This document shows positions 7,961-15,949 of a DNA stretch of 18,745 bases, one piece after another. The translations under genes were made by a program, and so were the position numbers. Position 1 is the stretch's first letter. Each line of letters starts with the position of its first letter. The notes beneath the pieces are model-generated. The model ran no database searches and was not told the DNA's origin. It worked only from the letters and a program-made list of their open reading frames with translations. The stretch comes from Myxococcales bacterium (GTDB lineage: Bacteria > Myxococcota_A > UBA9160 > SMWR01): the NCBI GenBank assembly GCA_022571825.1, contig JACZXC010000008.1:1-18745 (forward strand), written 5' to 3'.

Positions 7961-9927
7961 TGCCGGCGTTCACGACCCTGCTCTGGGACGTGCTCTCCAC
8001 GGCCGGCGGGACCCTCGCCCTCACCTTCATCGTGGCGCTGGCCCTGGGCATCAACGCCCTCACCCTGCTGTTCTTGGGCTCCGCCGTGGTGGCCCTCGAA
8101 CGGTTCGCCCGGGCGATTCGCGGTTGGCGGAGTCCGATCGGGGTCAGTCTCGCGTGGTCGGTCCTGGTGGGCGCGGCCGCGGTCTATTGGGGTGCGGCGG
8201 ACTTGGGAAACGGTGCCGAAGAATCGAGTCTGGGTTCCGCGGCAGGAGTGTTCGCGATCAGCGCGATGGCGGTGGGGGCAGCCGTCGGGTTGACGGCGCT
8301 CGTCCTGCGTGGGCTGTCGGCCTCCAGGCTTGCCGACGGGGTCCTGATCTGGCTGGGGGTGGCCTTCGCACTGATCGCGGGCAGCAGCGGCCGGCTCATC
8401 TACGCGGCGGCTCCCGCCGTCGTCGCGGCCGGATCTGCGCTCGGCTTTCGCCTTCGCCGCAGGTCTCCGGCTCCCGCGCTCAAGACCGAGACGGAGCGAC
8501 TGCTCTGGGTGCTCGCCGGGGCTCTGACGGTCGGAATCGCCATCGGCCTCTTCCTGCCCGATCCCGAGGTGCGTTTGGCGGCGGCGGGTGGCGTCGGGCT
8601 CGGCGCTTTCCTCATCCTGATCCTCCTGGGGCTGGTTCCCCTTGCGGCCGCGGGATTCCTGGACACCCGGGGCAGCGTCGAGTGGTTCATCGCGGTGCGC
8701 TATCTGGTGGCCAAGCGGCGTCAGACCTTCATATCCATCATCACGGGCATCTGCGTCGTCGGTATTGCGGCGGGGGTCTGGCTGATCATCACGGTGCTCT
8801 CGGTGATGAACGGCTTCGAACGTACCTGGAGAGAGGAGATCATCGGCAATCGCTCGCACTTCACGGTGCAGAACAGCCTTGGAGCGTTTGCCGACTACGA
8901 CGCGGTCCTGGAGACGATTGTCCAGCAGCCCGGAGTCGTGGCCGCCTCGCCCTACCTCGACGCGGAGGGCATGGTGCGTGCTCCCCACGGTGCCATCACA
9001 GCCGTTCGGCTGCGCGGAATTGATCCGTCCCGGGTGGGCGACGTCACCGATCTGCGCGAGGACCTGATCGCCGGCTCGCTGGAGGGTCTGACCGCGGATT
9101 CGGAGGAGGACCCGGGGATCGTGATCGGGAATCAGCTCGCCAGTGCCTTCGGCATGAACGTGGGTGATCCGCTGCTGATGATCTCCCCCTTCGGCGGTCC
9201 CCGGACCCCTTTGGGTCCGGCCCCCCGCCTCAAGCGCTTCCGCGTGGTCGGTGTGTTCGAAACCAGCTTTTTCCAGTTCGACGAGATGTTCACCTACACG
9301 AGCCTTCCGGCGGCTCGAGACTTCCGGCGGGTGGGAGACGTCGTCGACGGCATCGAGGCACGCACGACGGATCTCTATCGATCGGCCAAGATCGCGGAAT
9401 CGGTTCAGACGGCCCTCGGCTTTCCCTACTACACGCGAGATTGGAAGGAGTTCTTTCCGGCCTTCTTTCAGGCGCTCAAGAGCGAGCGCATCATGATGTT
9501 CGTCCTGCTCACGATGATCATGGTCGTCGCGGCATTCGCGATTGTCGCGACACTGGTGATGATGATCATGGAGAAGTCGAGCGACATCGCGATCCTCAAA
9601 GCGATGGGGGCTCGGGACGACAGCATCGAACGGATCTTTGCGATCGAGGGTACGTTGATTGGACTGGTCGGCACGATACTGGGGGTCGTGGCCGGAATCT
9701 CGGTGACGGTGCAGATCGCGTGGGTGCAGCGCCAGATCGAGGCCATCACCGGCATCGATACCCTTCCGGCAAGCGTCTATCAGTTCTCGACGCTTCCGGC
9801 GCAGCTCGATTCTAGACAGGTTGCCGTGGCGGTGGCGATCGCCATGGTGCTCGCCCTCGGCGCAACGCTGCTTCCCAGCCGGCAGGGCTCGCGGCTCGAT
9901 CCGGTGGATGCTCTCCGCCATGAGTAG
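7960..9927 (+). CDS. LolC/LolE-type lipoprotein-releasing permease with a multi-TM N-terminal extension
   Basis: This is the membrane subunit of the ABC machine that extracts mature lipoproteins from the inner membrane. The family core starts at about residue 240 (EWFIAVRYLVAKRRQTF) and continues into the first core membrane helix and VLSVMNGFE, a LolC/E hallmark. A large periplasmic domain (about 288-505) follows, then three membrane helices near 510-535, 563-588 and 621-640. KSSDIAILKAMGA is the cytoplasmic coupling region of FtsX-like permeases. The protein is 655 residues, whereas LolC/LolE are usually about 400. The extra ~235 residues hold six or seven hydrophobic segments with no motif I recognise. 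lolD starts 8 bases before this gene ends. Only one permease gene is present here, so it may act as a LolF-like homodimer, or a partner may lie elsewhere. Confidence 0.9.
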   Translation: MPAFTTLLWDVLSTAGGTLALTFIVALALGINALTLLFLGSAVVALERFARAIRGWRSPIGVSLAWSVLVGAAAVYWGAADLGNGAEESSLGSAAGVFAISAMAVGAAVGLTALVLRGLSASRLADGVLIWLGVAFALIAGSSGRLIYAAAPAVVAAGSALGFRLRRRSPAPALKTETERLLWVLAGALTVGIAIGLFLPDPEVRLAAAGGVGLGAFLILILLGLVPLAAAGFLDTRGSVEWFIAVRYLVAKRRQTFISIITGICVVGIAAGVWLIITVLSVMNGFERTWREEIIGNRSHFTVQNSLGAFADYDAVLETIVQQPGVVAASPYLDAEGMVRAPHGAITAVRLRGIDPSRVGDVTDLREDLIAGSLEGLTADSEEDPGIVIGNQLASAFGMNVGDPLLMISPFGGPRTPLGPAPRLKRFRVVGVFETSFFQFDEMFTYTSLPAARDFRRVGDVVDGIEARTTDLYRSAKIAESVQTALGFPYYTRDWKEFFPAFFQALKSERIMMFVLLTMIMVVAAFAIVATLVMMIMEKSSDIAILKAMGARDDSIERIFAIEGTLIGLVGTILGVVAGISVTVQIAWVQRQIEAITGIDTLPASVYQFSTLPAQLDSRQVAVAVAIAMVLALGATLLPSRQGSRLDPVDALRHE

Positions 9928-10678
9928 CGCGCTTCTGCGTGTCGAGGGGTTGTGCAAATCCTTCCCCACCGGCGGCGGGTCCATCGAGGTGCTGCGTGGG
10001 ATCGACCTGTCGATTTACCCCGGCGAGCGGCTCGCGATTCTCGGGAGCTCCGGTGTCGGAAAATCCACGTTGCTGCATCTCCTGGGCACCCTGGTCCGGC
10101 CGACCGCGGGCCGCGTGCTGTACCGCGAGAAACTGGATCTGTTCGGGTTGGGGGCCAACGAGCTGGCGGATTTTCGCAACCGGAATCTCGGCTTCGTGTT
10201 CCAGTTCCATCACTTGTTGCCCGAGTTCAGCGCGGTCGAGAACGTCATGATGCCGGGTCTGATCGGTGGCCGGGGCTTCGCCGAGATGAGACGCCGCGCC
10301 GAGCGACTCCTCGGGGAGGTCGGTCTGGAGCACCGTCTCACCCATTCCGTGGGCAAGCTCTCCGGGGGCGAGCGACAGCGTGTGGCTGTGGCACGGGCCC
10401 TGGTCCTCGAGCCGGCATTGCTGATCGCCGACGAGCCGACCGGGAATCTCGATCCCAAGACTGCCGAGCAGGTGTTCGAGCTGATGCTGGAAATGAATCG
10501 CTCCCGGGACACGGCGCTGGTGATTGCCACCCACAGTACGGAGCTGGCCCGTCGGATGAATCGGCGGGTGGTGATCGTCGACGGATACCTGGAGGACCCC
10601 CGGTCGGGCGGGACACCAGACCGGCCCGACGACTCAGGCGGGGGTCCGGGGCTCGCCGCTCGTCCCGTAACTCGGTGA
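9920..10678 (+). CDS. lolD: Lipoprotein-releasing ABC ATPase LolD
   Basis: LolD hydrolyses ATP to drive lipoprotein release from the inner membrane to the periplasmic carrier LolA. All ABC motifs are present: Walker A GSSGVGKST (from residue 42), Q-loop FVFQFHHLLPEF, signature LSGGERQR (from 147), Walker B ALLIADEPTGNLD (D171, E172) and switch histidine in IATHS. The FQFHHLLPEFSAVENV stretch is characteristic of the LolD/MacB/FtsE group and especially LolD. The product is 252 residues; the last ~25 form a Gly/Pro/Asp-rich tail not typical of LolD. The ATG overlaps the permease gene by 8 bases, so the two are surely co-translated. MacB- or FtsE-like function is excluded mainly by the LolC-type partner. 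Confidence 0.93.
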   Translation: MSSALLRVEGLCKSFPTGGGSIEVLRGIDLSIYPGERLAILGSSGVGKSTLLHLLGTLVRPTAGRVLYREKLDLFGLGANELADFRNRNLGFVFQFHHLLPEFSAVENVMMPGLIGGRGFAEMRRRAERLLGEVGLEHRLTHSVGKLSGGERQRVAVARALVLEPALLIADEPTGNLDPKTAEQVFELMLEMNRSRDTALVIATHSTELARRMNRRVVIVDGYLEDPRSGGTPDRPDDSGGGPGLAARPVTR

Positions 10679-10706
10679 AAGACAAAGAAAAACCAGAACC
10701 GAAGGG

Positions 10707-10735
10707 TTGTCGCCCCGGAATCCGACTTGTAGACT
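10707..10735 (+). promoter_or_regulatory. Possible sigma70-type promoter upstream of bamA
   Basis: TTGTCG (10707-10712) and TAGACT (10730-10735) are separated by 17 bases and each match four of six consensus positions. An A-rich stretch at 10682-10698 lies just upstream in otherwise GC-rich DNA. The 133-base lolD-bamA gap is one of only two sizeable gaps in the window, so a promoter here is plausible but unproven. Confidence 0.25.
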
Positions 10736-10801
10736 CGACCTCATCAGAGCGGCTCGGGCGCATTGGGACGTCCAGGCTCCGGGGCCTGGGCACCACGAGC
10801 C

Positions 10802-10806
10802 GGAGG
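10802..10806 (+). promoter_or_regulatory. Ribosome binding site fixing the TTG start of bamA
   Basis: GGAGG sits 5 bases before TTG 10812. Translation from this TTG gives a clean signal peptide, whereas the longer open frame from 10707 would bury that signal behind 35 unlikely residues. Confidence 0.7.
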
Positions 10807-10811
10807 TACTT

Positions 10812-13800
10812 TTGCAGGCCGAGCGCCGTCCCAGGCAGGGCCGTCGTCAGCTCGCGCTCTCTCTGGCCTGGATCGTCGCGGGGGCGCTGGTGCCCGAAGG
10901 GGCGGGCGGCCAGCCCCTGGGCTCGGGGGATCGCAGGGAGCGCGACGTGGTCGCGGTGCTGCCCTTTCGGGTGCACAGCGCGAAGCCCCTCGATTACCTC
11001 GGGGGCTCCCTTTCGGAGCTGCTTCGCGCTCGCCTCGAGGCGGACGGTCAAGTCCGGGTCTTGGACGCCGAGGTGGTGCGCCGGCGGATGGCCGAGCCAT
11101 CGGCGGGGGCCCCCGGCGATGCGGCCCTGCGCCGGATCGCCGGGGATCTCGGCGCGCACTACGTCGTGACCGGAAGCCTGACCGAGCTGGCCGGCAGCTT
11201 CAGCCTCGACGTCCGCCTAACCCCCGCCTCGATCGCCCTGCGCCCGCATACCCTGGTGTTGACCGCCCGTCGGGATGACGAGCTGCTCTCGCGGCTCGAT
11301 GAGATCGCCGATCGCCTGATTGAGCGGGTGGTGGGAGCGGCGCGGGTGGCGGTGGCGAAGGTAGAAATCATTGGTGCCGACACGCGCCGGGATGAGCTTC
11401 GGGACCGTCTCGCGACTCGGGAAGGCCAGCCCTATGACCCCGAGAAGTTGCGGGACGACCTCGCCATGCTGCGAGCCGATCCCGGCTTGGCCAACGTCGA
11501 AGCCGAGACCCAGCGTGGCCCCGACGGCGTCGTCGTGAGCTTCCAGCTGGTGACGTCGCAACGACTGTTCGGAGAGTCCACCTCCGAGCCCGCCGGACTC
11601 GAGGTGACCGAGGTGATCGTGCGCGGCAACCGGCGCATCGATACCGAGGCCATCCGGGTTCGACTCGGCACGCGTGCGGGGCGGCCGTTCAGTCCGGGCC
11701 AGATCGCGAAGGACGTAAAGGCGGTCCATTCACTCGGCTTCTTCAAGGACGTCCGTGTCCTCACCGAGCCGAGCCCGAAGGGGCGGGTCGTGATCTTCGA
11801 GGTCGAAGAGAATCCGGTGGTTCGGCAGATCATCATCTCGGGCAACGAGGAGATTGACGCCGACGAAATCACCGACATCCTGACCTTGACGACCGGGTCC
11901 GCCCTGGACCAACCGCTGCTGTTCGAGAATCGCGGACGGATCGAAGCCCTCTACCGCGCTAAGGGCTTCTACCTGGCCGAGGTCGATTTCGAGATCGAGC
12001 CCTTCGGCGAAGCCTCGGTGGCCGTCGATTTCCGGGTGACCGAGAACGAGAAACTTCGGCTCAGGAAGATCGAGTTCCGGGGCAACCAGCGTTTTTCGGA
12101 CCGGGAGCTTCGGGCGGGCTTCCAGACCAAGACCTGGAAGCTCTGGTCGTACCTGACTTCCTGGTTCGACCGGTCGGGTACCTATTCCGAGCCGCTGTTC
12201 ATCCAGGACGTGCGCTCGATCGAGCGGAAGTACACTGATGTGGGTTACCTGCGCGTCGAAATCGGTCAGCCGGATGTCTTGCCCACGGCCGCCGGTCTCG
12301 AAGTCACTGTCGAGATCAAAGAGGGTCGGGAGTACCGGGTGGGAACCATCGAGGTGTCCGGAGAGAACACGGTGGAAATCGAGGCCCTGCGAGAGAATCT
12401 GCTCCTCAAGGAGGGAGAGATCTTCAACCGCAGCCACCTTTCGGAGGACGTGGCGCGCCTCACCCAGCGCTACACCGATCGGGGCTTCTATTTCGCCAAC
12501 GTCTCACCACTGACGAAGCTGTCGGAAGAAGACGGCGTCGTGGACGTGCGCTTCGACGTCCGCAAGGGGCCCCTCTACTTCGTCCGTCGCATCCAGATGA
12601 GCGGGAATACACGGACCGTCGACTCCGTGCTGCGCCGGGAGATACCCCTTGTCGAAGGGCAGCTCTACTCCCAGCGAGCGCTTCGGATTGCTCAGTTCCG
12701 GCTTCGGGCTCTGGGCTTCTTCGAGGAGATCGACATCCAGCCCAAGCCCACCGAGGACCCGGACCAGCTCGATCTCAAGGTCGCCGTCGTCGAGCGACCC
12801 ACCGGGTCCTTCAGCTTCGGCGCGGGATTCTCCTCTGCCGACGGGCTGGTCGCCCAGGGATCGTTGTCCGAGTCCAATCTCTTCGGGCGCGGCTATCGAG
12901 CCAACCTGAGTGTGCAGTATGGCGGGCAGACCCAGCGCTTCTTCCTCAGCCTCACCGATCCGCGCTTCTTGGGGTCGGAGTTCAGCCTCGGTGCCACGGT
13001 GTTCAGCACCGAACTCGACTTCGACAGCTTCCAGCAGCAACAGCTCGGTGTGGAGTTCGTGGTGGGTCACGCTCTCAGCGAGGACAACCGCAGTCGGGGC
13101 TTTCTCCGCTACAGCTTTTCCACCCGCGATATCTTTCAAGACACCAACGTGAACGCCGCCGCGGTCATCTTTCGCGAGCTGTTCCAGACCGACCTCAGCA
13201 GCAGCGTGCTGGGCCTGAGCTTCTCCACCGACACGCGGGACGACCGCCTGGCGCCGACCTCCGGCTATCGCCTGGGCGGATCGCTGGAGGGAGCGGGCCT
13301 GGGCGGCTTCACGAAGTTCCTGCGGGTCGAGGGCCGCGCCGCCTGGTTTCTCGGGGCCCCGAGCTGGCTCTTCGAGCGCTCGACCTTCGTCGTGTCCACG
13401 AATCTCGGGTACGTCCTGTCGTTCAACTCGATCGGCGACTACGGACTGGAGTCGCTCCCCCCGCTTCCCACGGATGGATCGCTGGCAGGTCTCGACGAGA
13501 TCGACACCGATCTCAAGCTGCCGCTCTCGGAGCGCTACTTTCTCGGGGGCCTCGGTTCGTTTCAGCTCCGCGGCTTCCGGGGCCGCACCGTGGGCCCCCG
13601 GCGCGCGATCGTTTTCGAAGGGAATTCGGGCCGGTTTCTGCCGCTTGGCACGCGCGAAGTGGTACGGGATGAATTCGGGAATATCGTCCGGGTGGCTACG
13701 GATCCGGGGGCGCTCGAAGTACTCAGTACGGCCTGTGTCGACAGCGACGGCAACGTCCCGACTCCGGAGATTCCCAGGGATCAGTGCAACTCGATCAACG

Positions 13801-14123
13801 ACCAGAAGGACGAAGACTTCGCCAATCTGGACCTGACCGACGTCGTCGGCGGCAACAAGTTCATCTCGAGCAGCGTGGAGTACCGTTTCCCGATCTCCCC
13901 GACCCTGGGACTCATGGGTGTGGTGTTCTTCGACATCGGCGACGCCTTCGCGGAGGGCGAAAACATGTTCGACGTGACCGAGTGGCGCTACGGTACCGGG
14001 GGAGGAATCCAGTGGTTTTCGCCTTTCGGCCCGTTGGCCATCGTGCTCGGCTGGCCGATCAACCCTCTCTCGGTAGAGGATTCACCCGTATTCGAATTCT
14101 CCATCGGCGGTGTGGGCTTTTGA
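10812..14123 (+). CDS. bamA: Outer membrane protein assembly factor BamA, with N-terminal TolB-like domain
   Basis: BamA folds and inserts beta-barrel proteins into the outer membrane. The TTG start gives 1103 residues against about 810 in E. coli. A signal peptide occupies about 1-33 (basic n-region, then LALSLAWIVAGALV). Residues ~46-175 form a TolB_N/CsgG-like domain (VVAVLPFRVHSA, YLGGSLSELL, AHYVVTGSLTELAGSFSLDV). Six POTRA repeats follow, starting near 181, 262, 335, 413, 509 and 591. The last five align with POTRA 1-5 of E. coli BamA and the first is extra. The barrel starts near 666 (GSFSFGAGFSSADG) and ends in aromatic F (GGVGF), the usual C-terminal signal. Loop 6 carries LRGFRGRTVGP in place of VRGF and holds the only two cysteines of the protein. 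skp follows after 43 bases. Confidence 0.95.
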   Translation: MQAERRPRQGRRQLALSLAWIVAGALVPEGAGGQPLGSGDRRERDVVAVLPFRVHSAKPLDYLGGSLSELLRARLEADGQVRVLDAEVVRRRMAEPSAGAPGDAALRRIAGDLGAHYVVTGSLTELAGSFSLDVRLTPASIALRPHTLVLTARRDDELLSRLDEIADRLIERVVGAARVAVAKVEIIGADTRRDELRDRLATREGQPYDPEKLRDDLAMLRADPGLANVEAETQRGPDGVVVSFQLVTSQRLFGESTSEPAGLEVTEVIVRGNRRIDTEAIRVRLGTRAGRPFSPGQIAKDVKAVHSLGFFKDVRVLTEPSPKGRVVIFEVEENPVVRQIIISGNEEIDADEITDILTLTTGSALDQPLLFENRGRIEALYRAKGFYLAEVDFEIEPFGEASVAVDFRVTENEKLRLRKIEFRGNQRFSDRELRAGFQTKTWKLWSYLTSWFDRSGTYSEPLFIQDVRSIERKYTDVGYLRVEIGQPDVLPTAAGLEVTVEIKEGREYRVGTIEVSGENTVEIEALRENLLLKEGEIFNRSHLSEDVARLTQRYTDRGFYFANVSPLTKLSEEDGVVDVRFDVRKGPLYFVRRIQMSGNTRTVDSVLRREIPLVEGQLYSQRALRIAQFRLRALGFFEEIDIQPKPTEDPDQLDLKVAVVERPTGSFSFGAGFSSADGLVAQGSLSESNLFGRGYRANLSVQYGGQTQRFFLSLTDPRFLGSEFSLGATVFSTELDFDSFQQQQLGVEFVVGHALSEDNRSRGFLRYSFSTRDIFQDTNVNAAAVIFRELFQTDLSSSVLGLSFSTDTRDDRLAPTSGYRLGGSLEGAGLGGFTKFLRVEGRAAWFLGAPSWLFERSTFVVSTNLGYVLSFNSIGDYGLESLPPLPTDGSLAGLDEIDTDLKLPLSERYFLGGLGSFQLRGFRGRTVGPRRAIVFEGNSGRFLPLGTREVVRDEFGNIVRVATDPGALEVLSTACVDSDGNVPTPEIPRDQCNSINDQKDEDFANLDLTDVVGGNKFISSSVEYRFPISPTLGLMGVVFFDIGDAFAEGENMFDVTEWRYGTGGGIQWFSPFGPLAIVLGWPINPLSVEDSPVFEFSIGGVGF

Positions 14124-14151
14124 GGCCCGATCTTTCGCGCGACGCTTTTTC

Positions 14152-14157
14152 AGGGGG
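14152..14157 (+). promoter_or_regulatory. Ribosome binding site for skp
   Basis: AGGGGG is 9 bases before ATG 14167 and directly abuts ATG 14158, so it selects 14167 as the start and gives the cleaner signal peptide. Confidence 0.6.
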
Positions 14158-14166
14158 ATGGATAAC

Positions 14167-14682
14167 ATGAGAGTTCGCAGGGCAACCGTATTGCCCGGCC
14201 TGTTCGCGATCGTCGTGGGGGGCACGGCCGCCCAGGACGAGCCGATCAAGATCGGGATCGTCGACATCGACCAGGCGATCAGCTCGACGGCCGAGGGAAA
14301 GGCCGCGAGAGAGGAGCTCGCGCGCAAGCAACGCGCAGCTGAGAAGAAGGTCCAGCCGCTGCTCGACCGGCTGCGCGAAATGGAAGAGGACTTCAAGGCC
14401 AAGCGATTCGTGATCTCCGACGAAACCCGATTCCAGAAGCAGCTCGACCTGGCCGAGGCGAGCAACGAGCTCGAGAGCAAGGTGAAGGAGCTCCAGAACC
14501 GGCTCAAGCTGGACGAGCAGCGCCTCAAGGGTCCGCTCATGAAGAAGCTGGGCCAGATTATCGAGTCAATCGGGAGAGAGAGCGGATTCACGATGATCCT
14601 GCGCCGCCAGTCACCGGGTCTGCTCTACGCTCGGGAGGCACTGGACGTGACCGACCTCGTCGTGGCGAAGTACAACGAGTAG
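14167..14682 (+). CDS. skp: Periplasmic chaperone Skp/OmpH family
   Basis: Skp is a trimeric periplasmic holdase that keeps unfolded outer-membrane proteins soluble for delivery to BamA. The 171-residue product has a signal peptide at about 1-22 (MRVRRATVLPGLFAIVVGG, then TAAQ). The mature start IKIGIVDIDQAISSTAEGKA matches the OmpH pattern of a beta-strand followed by a long coiled coil. Charged heptad-like helices cover about residues 50-125. The end ALDVTDLVVAKYNE is the typical D-V-T-x-x-V-x-x-x-Y/L-N closing strand. Its place directly behind bamA is the usual bamA-skp arrangement. The lpxD-fabZ-lpxA genes that often follow are absent. Confidence 0.92.
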   Translation: MRVRRATVLPGLFAIVVGGTAAQDEPIKIGIVDIDQAISSTAEGKAAREELARKQRAAEKKVQPLLDRLREMEEDFKAKRFVISDETRFQKQLDLAEASNELESKVKELQNRLKLDEQRLKGPLMKKLGQIIESIGRESGFTMILRRQSPGLLYAREALDVTDLVVAKYNE

Positions 14683-14691
14683 GCGCGCGCG

Positions 14692-14704
14692 CGGGCTAGG
14701 CCCG
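14692..14704 (+). terminator. Weak hairpin after skp
   Basis: CGGGC-TAG-GCCCG forms a 5-bp stem with a 3-base loop ten bases after the skp stop. There is no T-run behind it, so intrinsic termination is doubtful; it could be an end-protecting hairpin. Confidence 0.2.
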
Positions 14705-14723
14705 ACTCAACCACACGCCGCCC

Positions 14724-14783
14724 CGGCCGGATCCTCGCCCGGCGTCCCGACTCTCGAGGCGAAGCGAGGGTGCGATCCGGCCG
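14724..14783 (+). other. Long stem-loop in the skp-rfaE1 intergenic region
   Basis: The 256 bases at 14683-14938 contain no gene I can support. Within them CGGCCGGATC (14724-14733) is the perfect reverse complement of GATCCGGCCG (14774-14783). A second stem, CTCGC (14734-14738) with GCGAG (14764-14768), stacks on it with a 5-base bulge on the 3' side. No T-run follows. It may be a processed or Rho-linked transcript end, or a leader structure for the next operon; the sequence does not decide between these. Confidence 0.4.
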
Positions 14784-14938
14784 CGGGGAGGGGTATCCTC
14801 AGAAAATTCACTCCCGCGCCCGAGGCCTGTCATCGCAGCTCGCCTTCATCTGCTCGCCCCCGCGCGCGACTTCCCTCCCCGACTCGCGTCTTGCCCGGCG
14901 GGAGCGGCGAGCCGGATGCGCCGGTTCCACCCCGCGTG

Positions 14939-15949
14939 ATGCGCCGTCTCGATCTCGGTCGCCTGCGGTCGCTTCTCGATGAATTCTCACGGGTGCGACT
15001 GCTCGTGGTCGGGGATGTCGTGCTCGACGAATACGTGTGGGGCGAAGTGGAGCGGGTCAGCCCCGAAGCGCCGGTTCCCGTGGTCCACGTCCGCGACGAG
15101 ACGGTGGTGCTCGGTGGCGCCGCCAACGTGGCCCGCAACGTAATCGCCTTGGGAGGCTCCGCGGCGGTGTGCTCCGTCCTCGGCGATGACGCGGGAGGCC
15201 GCCGGGTGGTGGATCTACTCAAGGACCTGGGTGTCGATCCCGGCGGACTCATCCTTGCGCCCGGGCGCCCGACCACCCGGAAGACGCGCATCATCGCCCG
15301 CTCTCAGCAGGTGGTCCGCATTGATCGTGAGACCCTGGATCCGGTGCCCGCTGCCCTCGGACGTCGGCTGTTGGATGCGGTCGGACGGGTACTGCCATCG
15401 GTCGACGGCGTCATCCTCGAGGACTACGGAAAGGGGGTGCTCGCGCGTCGCCTTGCGGGTGGGATCATGCGCCGGGCTCGGGCAGCCCGGGTTCCTGTAG
15501 CCGTAGATCCGAAGCAGACGTTGCTGCCCTATCGTGGCGCCGCGCTTTTCAAGCCCAATCTGCGGGAGGTAGCAGCCCTGTCCGGGATGCCGGTCCAGAC
15601 TGCCGAGGACCTGACCCGAGCGGTCGGACGACTGCGCCGGAAACTGGGCAGCGGCGCGGTGGTCGTGACCCGGGGTGCCAGGGGCGTGACCCTCTTCGAG
15701 GGCGATGACCGGGGATTGGACGTTCCCACCGTTGCGCGCGAGGTCTTCGACGTTCAGGGCGCGGGCGACACCACGATCGCCGGGCTGGTACTCGCCCTGC
15801 GCGCCGGTGCCTCCCTGCTCGAAGCGGCGGCCATTGCCAATGCTGCGGCCGGGGTGGTGGTGGGGAAGGTCGGAACCGCTACGGCGAGTGTCGACGAGGT
15901 GAGCGAGCTGCTACCCGCCTCGATTGCAGCAGCCCGGGGCGAGTCGTGA
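14939..15949 (+). CDS. rfaE1: D-glycero-beta-D-manno-heptose-7-phosphate kinase (RfaE1/HldE kinase domain)
   Basis: The enzyme phosphorylates D-glycero-D-manno-heptose 7-phosphate at C1, a step towards ADP-heptose for the LPS core. It is a PfkB-family kinase: EYVWGEVERVSPEAPVPVV and LGGAANVARNV (about 58-68) at the sugar site, VVRIDRE, LEDYGKGVL, VDPKQ, LFKPNLREV, and the ATP/anion-hole motif DVQGAGDTT with catalytic Asp near 277. These motifs are specific to RfaE/HldE rather than ribokinase or fructokinase. The 336-residue product has no C-terminal nucleotidyltransferase domain, so this is the kinase-only form. ATG 14939 was chosen by family length; GTG 14936 and TTG 14891 are in-frame alternatives. 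yicC begins within its stop (GTGA overlap). Confidence 0.9.
   Translation: MRRLDLGRLRSLLDEFSRVRLLVVGDVVLDEYVWGEVERVSPEAPVPVVHVRDETVVLGGAANVARNVIALGGSAAVCSVLGDDAGGRRVVDLLKDLGVDPGGLILAPGRPTTRKTRIIARSQQVVRIDRETLDPVPAALGRRLLDAVGRVLPSVDGVILEDYGKGVLARRLAGGIMRRARAARVPVAVDPKQTLLPYRGAALFKPNLREVAALSGMPVQTAEDLTRAVGRLRRKLGSGAVVVTRGARGVTLFEGDDRGLDVPTVAREVFDVQGAGDTTIAGLVLALRAGASLLEAAAIANAAAGVVVGKVGTATASVDEVSELLPASIAAARGES

Noticed and set aside
7801..9984. A 727-codon open frame on the minus strand opposite the Lol permease
   Set aside because: Its translation is dominated by Arg, His, Asp, Gly and Pro with no hydrophobic core, typical of an antisense shadow of a GC-rich gene. The plus strand encodes a clear LolC/E protein.
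10707..10811. The longer open frame before TTG 10812 as part of BamA
   Set aside because: It would place 35 non-secretory residues before a good signal peptide, and it lacks a ribosome binding site as good as GGAGG 10802-10806.
14891..14938. TTG 14891 as the kinase start
   Set aside because: It adds 16 residues rich in Gly/Pro with no family counterpart; ATG 14939 gives the usual RfaE1 N-terminus.
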